Assembly (NCBI GenBank): GCA_900539665.1
Contig: UQCV01000008.1
Span: 1 to 54,882, forward strand
From: an uncultured Succinivibrionaceae bacterium
GTDB taxonomy: Bacteria > Pseudomonadota > Gammaproteobacteria > Enterobacterales > Succinivibrionaceae
Reading direction: 5' to 3'
Length of the DNA: 54,882 nucleotides
Shown here: piece after piece, positions 35,253 through 43,478 of the stretch
Position numbering within the stretch: position 1 is the first letter of the stretch
Layout: each line of letters begins with the position of its first letter
Made by a program: the position numbers and the translations under genes
The notes under the pieces: model-generated
Told to the model about the DNA's origin: nothing
Seen by the model: only the letters and a program-made list of their open reading frames with translations
Database searches by the model: none

Positions 35253-35808
35253 GCACTTTTTTTGGCGATTGCTCCACACTTCCCCCCCCCTTCCACGCTA
35301 TCATTTAACGTACTAGCACCTGGTTTATTCATCATATTAAATCTCACGCTGCCTCCACTTCCCTTATCACAAAATCGCATTAAAGCTCATATCAAACGCC
35401 TAGAATAAACTTACTAAAACAGCTTTAGCTAAACGTTTCGACCTTAGGCGCTAGTCATTAATATTCTACAATCAAGATTAAAGTTCTTTCTTTTGTTCCC
35501 CAAAACCAGTTTTCTTTAGCTTATAGTAAGGTTAAATTTGCATTAAAAATCTCAGTTAAATCAGCCAAAATTGCCGTGAAAAATTCGTTATAAAAAGATT
35601 CCCCAGGTGATTTTGCTACCTAAAATCATAAACAAATAACGTCCAAATTCATTGTTGTTTTTGCTTATGAGCATGGAAAATAGCATATAACAGAGCTACT
35701 ATAAAAGTTTTTCCCACCTAAAAATTTAATATTTTATGCCCTAAATTGAACCTATAATTACAGTAAAATCTAAAGGATTAGCAAAATTTTTCTTGGCGAA
35801 ACTCTAAG
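35253..35808. other. Gene-free AT-rich stretch left of oriC
   Basis: I see no convincing gene, RNA or repeat here. A C-run (nine to ten C near 35282-35291) stands out in otherwise AT-rich DNA. The short ORFs in it have no recognisable motif and no good ribosome-binding sites. Confidence 0.5.
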
Positions 35809-35965
35809 TTATGCACCAATCAAAAAGATAGATAAATTATGGGGTAAACTAACTATTATTAACAAGTTTAAGCACTTTTTGTAAACATGTTAATAATTTT
35901 ATAAACCACAATTTATTACATAAATACAATAACTTATGCTATATTTACCCTTATGTATAACTGTA

Positions 35966-35974
35966 TTATCCACA
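35966..35974 (+). promoter_or_regulatory. DnaA box (TTATCCACA)
   Basis: A perfect high-affinity DnaA box in the candidate oriC. Confidence 0.85.
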
Positions 35975-36060
35975 GTGTTATTGGTTGTGAATATTATTGT
36001 ATTTTGATCGGTGTGTATCATGTTTAAGGGTGTTTATAATTTGTGTGAGTAATTTTAGGT

Positions 36061-36069
36061 TGTGTATAA
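36061..36069 (-). promoter_or_regulatory. DnaA box (TTATACACA on minus strand)
   Basis: TGTGTATAA on the plus strand is the reverse complement of TTATACACA, the R2-type box. Confidence 0.8.
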
Positions 36070-36166
36070 CAATGTTTTTTGTACAGATCTTTTTCACAAA
36101 AATTCACTGCTATAAAACAGGTTTGCTCACTTACCAAAAGATAGCTATATCAAGGGGTTTGAATGG

Positions 36167-36175
36167 TTATCCACA
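36167..36175 (+). promoter_or_regulatory. DnaA box (TTATCCACA)
   Basis: A perfect DnaA box at the mnmG-proximal edge of the candidate oriC. Confidence 0.85.
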
Positions 36176-36387
36176 AAAATTAGGCTATCAAAAAGAAGAT
36201 AACGAAGAATTAATTATTAAAAAAGAGAAAAAAAGTTTTTTTCCAACTTCCTCCTAAAAAATTTAGTTAGCGTTTATGCGTCACACCATAACGACCGTTA
36301 AATAAAATGACTATCTAACTAAAAAACATTAAAATAACGTCAATTTGCAATTTAGATGTATCCGGATTATGGAATAAAGAGGAAATC

Positions 36388-38280
36388 ATGTTTTTCCACG
36401 AAGAGTTTGACGTAATAGTTGTTGGTGGTGGTCATGCCGGTATTGAAGCATGTACTGCTAGTGCACGTATGGGTCTTAAAACCTTATTAATAACTCATAA
36501 CCTTGAAACTTTAGGTCAAATGTCATGTAATCCAGCTTTTGGTGGGATTGGTAAAGGACAATTAATAAAAGAAATTGATGCTTTAGGTGGGGTTACTGCT
36601 TTGGCAGTCGATCATGCAGGTATTCAATTTAGAACCTTGAACTCTTCAAAAGGTCCAGCAGTAAGAGCCACTCGCGCCCAAACTGACCGCGTTCTTTATA
36701 AAATTGAAATTAGAAAAATTTTAGAGAACTATCCAAATCTTCAATTATTCCAGCAACCAGTAACAGATTTACTTATTGAAAATGGTAAAGCTTGTGGGAT
36801 TGAAACTCAGGCTGGCATTAAGATTAAGTCTAAAACAGTTGTTTTATGTAATGGTACATTTTTAAATGGTCTTATTCATATTGGCTTAGAACATTACAGT
36901 GGGGGCCGTGCAGGTGATAGTGCTTCAATTAAACTTGCTGATCGCATGCATGAACTACCAATTAGAATGGGGCGTTTAAAGACCGGTACTCCTTGCCGTA
37001 TTGATAAACGCACTATTGATTTTAGTAAGCTTCAACAGCAACAAGCAGATAGCAAACTTCCTGTATTTTCATTTTTGGGTAAAGTAGAAGATCACCCAAC
37101 TCAGGTTTGTTGTCATATAGCTCATACTAATGCCAAAACTCACGAAATTATTCGTAATAACTTAGATAGAAGTCCATTATATTCTGGAGTTATTCATTCT
37201 GTAGGCCCAAGATACTGTCCTTCAATTGAAGATAAGATTATGCGTTATCCTGATAAAGATACACATCAAATCTTCTTAGAGCCAGAAAGTCTTTATACCA
37301 ACGAAATTTATCCTAATGGTATTTCTACTAGCTTGCCTTTTGATGTCCAAGTTGCCATGGTTCATTCTATGGTAGGGCTTGAAGACGCTGTGCTTATGAG
37401 ACCTGCATACGCTATTGAATATGATTTCTTTGATCCACGTGATTTGAAATCAAACATGGAAAATAAATGCATTGAAAACCTCTTCTTTGCAGGGCAAATC
37501 AATGGTACCACAGGTTACGAAGAAGCAGCTGCTCAAGGTATTTTAGCTGGGATCAACGCTGGCTTAAGAGCAAGTGGCAAGGAAAGTTGGTCTCCAAGAC
37601 GAGATGAAGCTTATATTGGTGTTCTGATGGATGATTTATGTACTTTAGGGACTAAAGAACCATATCGCATGTTCACTAGTCGCGCGGAATATAGATTGCA
37701 GCTACGTGAAGACAACGCTGATATCCGTTTAACTCCAATTGGTCGCGAATTAGGTTTAGTTGATGATACTCGTTGGGCTTTCTTTGAAAACAAGATGGAA
37801 CAGATTGAAAAAGAAAAGCAACGTCTTAAAGACTATTGGATTGGCCCGGGTAATGAAATTGCATTAAAACTTAATGATGTTCTAAAGTCCCCGATCTCCA
37901 AGGAACAGACTTTAGAAGAAATCATTCGCCGTCCAGAAATGACTTTAGAAAAGCTGTATGCCGTTTCAGGTTTGGAAAAAATCGCGACTGAACCTCAAGC
38001 GCAAGAACAGGTAGAAATTCAAATTAAGTACCAAGGTTATATCGATCACCAGCAGGACGAAATCGATAAACAACTTAAGAATGAGTTAACTTACTTACCG
38101 CAAAACTTTGATTACCGTAATGTAGTTGGTTTATCAACTGAAGTTACTATGAAGTTAAATGAATACAAACCTGAAAACATCGGTCAAGCTATGCGTATTT
38201 CAGGGGTAACACCAGCTGCTATTTCAATTTTGCTGGTACACCTTAAGCGCTTAGGTATTTTAGGGGTAAAAGGTAAATAA
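36388..38280 (+). CDS. mnmG: tRNA uridine-5-carboxymethylaminomethyl modification enzyme MnmG
   Basis: The FAD-dependent partner of MnmE, 630 residues (E. coli 629). The dinucleotide-binding motif is DVIVVGGGHAGIEACTASARMG. Family signatures are MSCNPAFGGIGKGQLIKEID, LKTGTPCRI, and GQINGTTGYEEAAAQGILAG. GAGG lies before the ATG. Lying immediately beside the DnaA-box cluster, it is the classical origin-flanking gidA; its transcription runs away from the origin. Confidence 0.98.
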   Translation: MFFHEEFDVIVVGGGHAGIEACTASARMGLKTLLITHNLETLGQMSCNPAFGGIGKGQLIKEIDALGGVTALAVDHAGIQFRTLNSSKGPAVRATRAQTDRVLYKIEIRKILENYPNLQLFQQPVTDLLIENGKACGIETQAGIKIKSKTVVLCNGTFLNGLIHIGLEHYSGGRAGDSASIKLADRMHELPIRMGRLKTGTPCRIDKRTIDFSKLQQQQADSKLPVFSFLGKVEDHPTQVCCHIAHTNAKTHEIIRNNLDRSPLYSGVIHSVGPRYCPSIEDKIMRYPDKDTHQIFLEPESLYTNEIYPNGISTSLPFDVQVAMVHSMVGLEDAVLMRPAYAIEYDFFDPRDLKSNMENKCIENLFFAGQINGTTGYEEAAAQGILAGINAGLRASGKESWSPRRDEAYIGVLMDDLCTLGTKEPYRMFTSRAEYRLQLREDNADIRLTPIGRELGLVDDTRWAFFENKMEQIEKEKQRLKDYWIGPGNEIALKLNDVLKSPISKEQTLEEIIRRPEMTLEKLYAVSGLEKIATEPQAQEQVEIQIKYQGYIDHQQDEIDKQLKNELTYLPQNFDYRNVVGLSTEVTMKLNEYKPENIGQAMRISGVTPAAISILLVHLKRLGILGVKGK

Positions 38281-38283
38281 CTA

Positions 38284-38934
38284 ATGGCTGAGGCAAAATT
38301 TTTAGAAAAAAAATTAGCTAGTTTATTAGCGGCAAACGGACCGAAAGTGGACGCTACGACTTTAAGTCGCTTGGTGGAATTCATTATTTTGATGGATAAA
38401 TGGAACCATGTTTATAATCTAACATCGGTTCGTAATCCTGAAGATATGCTCCTAAAACACATTGTTGATTCTGTGGTAGTTTCTCCTTACTTAGAAGGGC
38501 AGACTTTTGTGGATGTTGGGACTGGTCCTGGCTTACCTGGCATTCCTTTGGCTATAATGAATCCTGATAAAACCTTTTATTTGGTAGATAGCCAAAGTAA
38601 AAGAATCAATTTTGTGCGTGAAGTTCGCCGTATAATAGGCTTAAAAAATGTTGTTCCGGTTTTATCTCGTTGTGAAGAGTTTAAACTTCCTGAAGAACAA
38701 AAAGCTGATTGCGTTTTAAGTAGGGCTTTTGCTTCTCTTAAAGACATGTTGACCTTATGTTCTCATATGGTTGATGCAAATGGTTGTTATTTAGCTTTAA
38801 AAGGGCAGATAACCGCAGAAGAGTTGGCAGATATTCCAACTGGATTTATGGTACAAGAAAACATAGATCTTAAAGTTCCAGCCGCACTTGGACAGCGTTG
38901 CATCGTAAAAATTACAAAAAAAGAAGGCCATTAA
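38284..38934 (+). CDS. rsmG: 16S rRNA G527 N7-methyltransferase RsmG
   Basis: A 216-residue SAM-dependent methyltransferase (E. coli 207). The N-terminal part has MDKWNHVYNLTSVRNPEDML followed by LKHIVDS. The SAM-binding loop is FVDVGTGPGLPGIPLAI, and VLSRAFASLKDML is a catalytic-region motif. It methylates G527 of 16S rRNA; loss gives low-level streptomycin resistance in relatives. It starts three bases after mnmG, so the two are one operon. Confidence 0.97.
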   Translation: MAEAKFLEKKLASLLAANGPKVDATTLSRLVEFIILMDKWNHVYNLTSVRNPEDMLLKHIVDSVVVSPYLEGQTFVDVGTGPGLPGIPLAIMNPDKTFYLVDSQSKRINFVREVRRIIGLKNVVPVLSRCEEFKLPEEQKADCVLSRAFASLKDMLTLCSHMVDANGCYLALKGQITAEELADIPTGFMVQENIDLKVPAALGQRCIVKITKKEGH

Positions 38935-38965
38935 CATAGGTAATAAAGAATAGAAATAGGATAGG

Positions 38966-39748
38966 ATGGATAAATTGAGCAAAGTAATTGCTTTAGCAAA
39001 TCAAAAAGGTGGAGTTGGTAAAACTACAACCTGTGTAAACCTAGCAGCATCATTAGCTCTGCAAAAGAAAATTCTAGTAATTGATATGGATCCGCAAGGG
39101 AATGCTACTATGGCTAGTGGCGTTGATAAGTTTGCATTAAAGAGCAGTATCTATGATTTATTAGTTAAAAATCAGGATATCAATGAAATTCTAATTACTG
39201 GCACTGAATGTAATTACGATCTCTTACCGGCAAATTCTGATTTAACCGCAGCTAGCGTTCAGTTAATGGAATTTTTTGGTCGAGAATTAAGACTTAAAAA
39301 AGCACTCGATAAAATTAAAGATAATTACGATTTTGTCTTTATTGATTGTCCTCCGGCTTTGAATTTGCTTACTGTAAATGCTCTTTGTGCAGCAGATTCA
39401 GTTTTAGTACCGATGCAGTGCGAATATTTTGCTCTTGAAGGTTTAACCGATCTTATTGAAACTATTGAGCAAATTAAGGGGAGTATCAATCCAAATCTGA
39501 CTATAGAAGGGGTTTTAAGAACGATGTATGACAGCAGAGCTAGATTAGCTGTGTCTGTTTCCACCGAACTTAAAAAACATTTTGAAGACAAGGTATACCG
39601 GACTCCAATTCCACGCAACGTGCGTTTAGCTGAATCACCAAGTTTCGGTAAACCAGCTCTCTATTACGACAAAAATTCTATTGGGGCCAAAGCTTATTTG
39701 GCTTTAGCTGGGGAAATTTTGCTGAAATACGAAGGCAAACAGCAATAA
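38966..39748 (+). CDS. parA: Chromosome-partitioning ATPase ParA (Soj-like)
   Basis: A 260-residue Walker-type ATPase without an N-terminal DNA-binding domain, so of the chromosomal type. The deviant Walker A is NQKGGVGKTTTCVNLAASLA, the A' motif is VIDMDPQGNATMASGV and the B motif is FVFIDCPPALNLLTVNAL. ATP-bound dimers coat the nucleoid and pull ParB-parS complexes. It lies after mnmG-rsmG and before parB, and its target parS array is at 19487-21175. Confidence 0.97.
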   Translation: MDKLSKVIALANQKGGVGKTTTCVNLAASLALQKKILVIDMDPQGNATMASGVDKFALKSSIYDLLVKNQDINEILITGTECNYDLLPANSDLTAASVQLMEFFGRELRLKKALDKIKDNYDFVFIDCPPALNLLTVNALCAADSVLVPMQCEYFALEGLTDLIETIEQIKGSINPNLTIEGVLRTMYDSRARLAVSVSTELKKHFEDKVYRTPIPRNVRLAESPSFGKPALYYDKNSIGAKAYLALAGEILLKYEGKQQ

Positions 39749-39819
39749 ATAAATTAATTCTTCAAAACGTATAACAACAAACATTAAAAAACAAGAATAT
39801 TAGGTAAACAGGAATAGAT

Positions 39820-40746
39820 ATGGCAGGTTTAGGAAAAGGTCTTGGTGCTTTATTAAAGCAAAATCACCAGATGGAACATCACGATGAACCACCGGTCAAG
39901 GCACAATCAAATGTAAATCCAGCCCCTGTTCTAGACCCTGAAAACCCAACCTCAGCATCCCAAACGTCAAAATTTGGATTAACTGAACTTGGGATTGAAC
40001 AGTTAGAACGAGGTGGTTGCCAACCGAGGCAGTATATTGATCCTCAGTTGCTACAAGAGCTAGCTGTTTCTATAAAAGAAAATGGTTTAATTCAACCAAT
40101 TGTGGTGCGAGAAATCGCGCCATCTCGCTATGAAATTATTGCTGGTGAACGTAGATGGCAGGCTGCTCGTATTGCTGGTTTAAAGAAAGTTCCTTGTCTG
40201 GTAAAAGATTATTCAGATAAAGAAGCTCTCACTATTGCGCTTATTGAAAATATTCAGCGTGAGGATCTAAATGCGATAGAAACAGCTGAAGCTTTACAGA
40301 GACTATCAACTGAACTTAATTTAACGCATGAAGAAATTGCGGAAAGGGTAGGGAAGTCTCGTTCACAAATCTCCAATCTCCTTAGATTGAATGAATTAGG
40401 AGAAAAGGTAAAAGATTTTGTGAAGAACGGTGAGCTTGAAATGGGGCATGCACGCGCCTTATTAGGTGTTAGTGGCGAAGCTCAAGAAAAGGCTGCTTTG
40501 ATTGTTATTCAAAAAGGATTAACAGTTCGCGAAACTGAAAAATTGGTGAAAAATATCGTTAACCCTGTAGCGCCAAAACCACCGCTTGATCGTACGGAAA
40601 CCGATCGATTACAGGAATTATTAACGACCAAACTTAATGGTATGAGCGTTAAATGTATTCCAAGTGGCAAAGATAAAGGCAAGCTTATTTTGTCATATAA
40701 GAGCAACGAAGAATTAGAAAAATTAAAGTCTTTATTCTTGGATTAA
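39820..40746 (+). CDS. parB: Chromosome-partitioning CTPase ParB (Spo0J-like)
   Basis: The 308-residue protein starts AGLGKGLGALL, the ParA-stimulating N-terminal peptide of chromosomal ParB. The CTP-binding and clamping motif is IIAGERRWQAARIAGL, and ENIQREDLNAIETA follows. The parS-binding helix-turn-helix is LTHEEIAERVGKSRSQISNLLRL. The C-terminal dimerisation domain ends in KLILSYKSNEELEKLKSLFL. It loads at parS and spreads as a sliding clamp. It follows parA after a 71-base gap. Confidence 0.97.
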   Translation: MAGLGKGLGALLKQNHQMEHHDEPPVKAQSNVNPAPVLDPENPTSASQTSKFGLTELGIEQLERGGCQPRQYIDPQLLQELAVSIKENGLIQPIVVREIAPSRYEIIAGERRWQAARIAGLKKVPCLVKDYSDKEALTIALIENIQREDLNAIETAEALQRLSTELNLTHEEIAERVGKSRSQISNLLRLNELGEKVKDFVKNGELEMGHARALLGVSGEAQEKAALIVIQKGLTVRETEKLVKNIVNPVAPKPPLDRTETDRLQELLTTKLNGMSVKCIPSGKDKGKLILSYKSNEELEKLKSLFLD

Positions 40747-40767
40747 ATTTTTTTAATTAGAATTTAA

Positions 40768-40850
40768 GGCTCTTCGTGTATATGTGTGGGTAAAAGAGCC
40801 AATTTAGCAACACATATCGGTCTTTCTTTTCGAAAGACCGATTCTTTAAA
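40768..40850 (+). terminator. Tandem hairpins after parB
   Basis: A GGCTCTT/AAGAGCC hairpin (40768-40800) is followed by a 10-bp stem (TCGGTCTTTC / GAAAGACCGA, 40817-40841) and the weak T-tract TTCTTT. Together they probably end the mnmG-parB transcript. Confidence 0.6.
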
Positions 40851-40927
40851 AATTTGAATTCTGAAATTGAAAAGGCTACGTCTTTACTGTATTTGGTAAT
40901 CATCAAAAAAAAGAAACAGGAGCAGAC

Positions 40928-41077
40928 GTGGCCTCGGTAAACAAAATAATTAAAACTATTTTAAATGTCATTGAAGTGATTATTGATAATGCCTCATTGG
41001 ACTTAAATGAACATAACGAAAAGGTTCTTAAGGTAAATGATGTCCTAACTATTATTGCTCATAAGGCTTACAGTTAG
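40928..41077 (+). CDS. Small hypothetical ORF (49 residues)
   Basis: It begins with GTG after AGGAGCAGAC, a good ribosome-binding site, and encodes MASVNKIIKTILNVIEVIID plus 29 more residues, ending AHKAYS. It is predicted to be one or two helices with a hydrophobic face. I recognise no family. It ends directly where the group II intron remnant begins, so it may be a fragment of a gene cut by the intron or a genuine small protein. Codon use is compatible with its neighbours. Confidence 0.3.
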   Translation: MASVNKIIKTILNVIEVIIDNASLDLNEHNEKVLKVNDVLTIIAHKAYS

Positions 41078-41512
41078 CCGACGCCCCGGATGTATAGCAG
41101 AGGTCAAATGGAAATTTAATTTGCTCGTGAGAGGATGGGGTAATTACTACGGTAACGCTGTTTTTGTCAAATGGATGAACTTCGGTAGATGAATGGCTAA
41201 GGCGACGTATCCGTCAACTTCTTTGGCAACAATGAAAGACTAGAGAGAATCGCGAAAGAGAAATATGCGCTAGATGCCCATGGGCCAAATTAAAATGAGT
41301 TTCACTGGATTTGCGAGCAATAGTTATTAGAAAGACGGCCAAGAGTAATATTACTCCCGCAAGTCTATCCAACAAGACACTCTCAGTTGAGAGGGGGGAC
41401 CTTATAGATGTTTATATGCTAGCTCTTAGGAGCTCGCATAATTACGGATGGAAACGCCGTAAGCCGAATGGCACGTACAGTGTGGTGAGAGGGGGTAAAA
41501 TCTCTACTCTAT
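41078..41512 (+). pseudogene. Decayed group II intron: maturase C-terminus and intron 3' end
   Basis: Fragments of a group II intron reverse transcriptase/maturase appear in shifting frames. RGWGNYYGNAVFVKWMNF (from 41130) is the 'GW-x-NYY' segment. VDEWLRRRIRQLLWQQ (41185-41232) then TGA is the 'D-x-W-x-RRR-x-R-x-x-x-W-x-QW' segment, with its Trp codon now a stop. KTAKSNITPASLSNKTL (around 41332-41382) is the 'W-R-x-A-x-S' C-terminal segment. GGAAACGCCGTAAGCCGAAT... (41447-41500) resembles the maturase-adjacent domain V/VI RNA, ending CUACUCUAU near 41512 as many bacterial introns do. The first 60% of the maturase and the 5' intron end are missing. The element cannot encode a functional protein. 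Confidence 0.8.
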
Positions 41513-41513
41513 T

Positions 41514-41578
41514 TTTCATGTTGTATTTGCAATGGTACACTCGATTTTCATGCTGTTTTTGCATTGGTACAATCGATT
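41514..41578 (+). repeat. 32-bp imperfect tandem repeat
   Basis: Two direct copies with a 32-base period start TTTCATG and end GGTACA(C/A)TCGAT. They differ at only four or so positions and lie right after the predicted intron 3' end. The first copy may mark the original 3' exon. Confidence 0.7.
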
Positions 41579-41600
41579 TTACGTGATTTGTACGATAGTG

Positions 41601-41629
41601 TTGATTTATCAATTTAAATGCTTTAAATT
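41601..41629 (+). promoter_or_regulatory. Candidate atp operon promoter
   Basis: TTGATT, a 17-base spacer and TAAATT lie 76 bases upstream of atpI. The -35 matches well and the -10 matches moderately. Confidence 0.45.
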
Positions 41630-41704
41630 GAAGACATACACTAGTTGTTCTTCGGGGAATTTTTCCTTTGTCTTATATGTCTTTTGAGGACAAAAGGTGC
41701 TGGT

Positions 41705-42124
41705 ATGGAGAATTCTCACGATAAGCGTTCAGCCTGGGCCATGGGTCGCAGATTGTTGCTTATTCAATTGATAGTTGTAGTGCTTCAAGCTTTGTTTTTC
41801 TTTGTAGGGGAACAATTTTTGGGGTGGAATTTTAAGATTTCAGCATCCGCAGCTGTGTCCTCTTTCTTAGGAGGAATTATTTATTTAATTCCCTTTTCGG
41901 CTTACACCTTGTTTGCCCTTGGACGAAAGAGTTCTGATCAATTTGTAGGATTAGTCTTAGCAGATTTTGTTATCGGCTTTATTCTCAAGTTTGTTCTTTT
42001 AATAGCGTTGTTTGTTTTGGTGCTGAAGTTTATTCCAACAGTGCATTTTGTGTTGTTCATATCATTTGGAGTGATGTTTATAACACAATGGGTACTGTTA
42101 ATAGTGTTAAACCACCAGTATTAA
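41705..42124 (+). CDS. atpI: ATP synthase accessory protein AtpI
   Basis: A 139-residue protein with four hydrophobic segments, in the expected position ahead of atpB. It starts with a short charged N terminus (ENSHDKRSAWAMGRRLLL). AtpI proteins assist c-ring assembly or ion uptake and are poorly conserved in sequence, so position carries much of the call. I chose the ATG at 41705 because AAGGTG lies eight bases upstream; the longer reading adds 20 residues of unlikely sequence. Confidence 0.8.
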   Translation: MENSHDKRSAWAMGRRLLLIQLIVVVLQALFFFVGEQFLGWNFKISASAAVSSFLGGIIYLIPFSAYTLFALGRKSSDQFVGLVLADFVIGFILKFVLLIALFVLVLKFIPTVHFVLFISFGVMFITQWVLLIVLNHQY

Positions 42125-42136
42125 CAGGTTTTTATA

Positions 42137-43159
42137 ATGAGTAACGAAGAAGAAAGTTCAAAGACCGAAACTTCAGGTTTTAACAGCAGTGAATACATAC
42201 AACACCATATGCATTTTCTGCAGGCAGATCTTACAACAGGTGAAGTTAAAAACAGTAAGAGCGTAGATAGCGCAGCTCAATATTATGCCTGTATTGAGGA
42301 GCAGCATCTTCCAGAAGCTCAGTGTTTGAGTAACCTAAATGCCAAACCTTGTATGGTTTCAGATCTAGGGCGTGGCACTTGTGTACCAGTAGTTGAAGCT
42401 GGCACCAAGGAACCAATTTGGGATGCTAATGTAATAAACATTGATTCCACCTTTATATCCATATTTCTCGGTTTTCTTTTTATCCTATTTTTTGGCTTAG
42501 CTGTTAGATTTGCTAAAAAAGATGGCGTTCCTGGCAAGTTTGTTACTTGCATTCAAATGATTATTGAGTTTGTAAACAACTCTGTAGAAAGTATCTTTAG
42601 CGTTAAAAACAAATTGATTGCCCCTCTTTCACTTACTGTGTTTGCTTGGGTGTTTTTAATGAATCTAATGGACCTTATTCCGGTCGACCTTATTCCACAA
42701 ATTTGTAAAGCTATAGGGATTCCTTTCGTACGTGTAGTACCATCTGCCGACGTTAATATCACTATGGCTCTTTCATGCTCAATCTTTGTATTAATATTCA
42801 TTTACACCTTTAAGTATAAGGGTATTAAGGGTTTTATAAAGGATTACACCTTACATCCTTTTAATTCTATATTCTTAATGCCTGTAAACTTGGTACTTGA
42901 AGGCGTATCTCTCCTCTCCAAACCTATTTCCCTTGGGTTGCGACTTTTCGGAAATATGTATGCCGGGGAAATGATTTTCATATTGATCACTATTCTCTTT
43001 AGTGTCATGTGGGATAAGCTCCCTGTGGGGGCCGCTCTTGGTGGGGTGGTTGATTTGGTGTGGGCTCTGTTCCATATTCTAATCATTTTCTTACAGGCCT
43101 TTATATTTATGGTTTTAACAATTGTTTACTTGTCTATGGCAAGTACACAAGAAGAGTAG
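42137..43159 (+). CDS. atpB: F0F1 ATP synthase subunit a, with N-terminal insertion
   Basis: The proton-channel subunit is 340 residues against 271 in E. coli. From NIDSTFISIFLGF onward it is collinear with E. coli subunit a, including KLIAPLSLTVFAWVFLMNLM and the essential arginine in SLGLRLFGNMYAGE, and ends FIFMVLTIVYLSMAS. Between the HH motif (residues 23-24) and NIDS (residue 101) there are about 48 extra residues, hydrophilic, with four cysteines at 52, 63, 72 and 82. This stretch would face the periplasm. It begins 12 bases after atpI. Confidence 0.96.
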   Translation: MSNEEESSKTETSGFNSSEYIQHHMHFLQADLTTGEVKNSKSVDSAAQYYACIEEQHLPEAQCLSNLNAKPCMVSDLGRGTCVPVVEAGTKEPIWDANVINIDSTFISIFLGFLFILFFGLAVRFAKKDGVPGKFVTCIQMIIEFVNNSVESIFSVKNKLIAPLSLTVFAWVFLMNLMDLIPVDLIPQICKAIGIPFVRVVPSADVNITMALSCSIFVLIFIYTFKYKGIKGFIKDYTLHPFNSIFLMPVNLVLEGVSLLSKPISLGLRLFGNMYAGEMIFILITILFSVMWDKLPVGAALGGVVDLVWALFHILIIFLQAFIFMVLTIVYLSMASTQEE

Positions 43160-43182
43160 TTAAGTAATCTAGGAGATATTTA

Positions 43183-43410
43183 ATGGAAAATCTATTTATC
43201 GCTGCCGGCTTAATGATGGGTCTTGCTGCAATCGGTGCTGCTATTGGTATTGGTATTCTTGGTGGTAAGTTCCTTGAAGGTGCTGCAAGACAACCAGATT
43301 TGTTGCCACTTCTTCGTACTCAATTCTTTATTGTAATGGGCCTTGTTGACGCAATCCCAATGATTGCAGTAGGTCTTGGTATGTACGTAATGTTTGCAGT
43401 AGCCAAGTAA
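43183..43410 (+). CDS. atpE: F0F1 ATP synthase subunit c
   Basis: A 75-residue two-helix proteolipid. MMGLAAIGAAIGIGILGGKF, the polar loop ARQPDLLP, and FFIVMGLVDAIPMIAVGLGM are nearly identical to E. coli. The ion-carrying acid is Asp56 within an otherwise hydrophobic site, so it is of the proton type and not the sodium type (no Gln/Glu-Ser ligand set). Confidence 0.98.
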   Translation: MENLFIAAGLMMGLAAIGAAIGIGILGGKFLEGAARQPDLLPLLRTQFFIVMGLVDAIPMIAVGLGMYVMFAVAK

Positions 43411-43478
43411 AGGCAGTTGTTGCAGTAAAATTTGCTGTAACTTTTGATAATTACTTAGACAAATGAAGGAGTTGTATT

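Larger units (their letters stand above)
35809..36180. other. oriC: Candidate replication origin oriC
   Basis: This is an AT-rich tract followed by a cluster of DnaA boxes, just upstream of mnmG as in E. coli. Perfect TTATNCACA boxes are at 35966-35974 (TTATCCACA), 36061-36069 (minus strand, TTATACACA) and 36167-36175 (TTATCCACA). One-mismatch boxes are at 35809-35817, 35986-35994, 36012-36020, 36031-36039 and 36044-36052. GATCTTTTTCACA at 36086-36098 resembles an E. coli 13-mer. The region 35830-35960 is very AT-rich and could be the unwinding element. GATC sites are few. The rest of the gap, to 36387, is leader DNA of mnmG. Confidence 0.8.

Noticed and set aside
35165..35380. Reverse-strand open frame after efp
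   Set aside because: It runs through the efp terminator, contains a poly-C/G run and has no recognisable motif.
35997..36257. An 86-codon open frame inside the candidate oriC
   Set aside because: It is rich in Phe, Ile and Cys with no motif and no good ribosome-binding site, and it overlaps the DnaA boxes. It is better explained as chance in AT-rich DNA.
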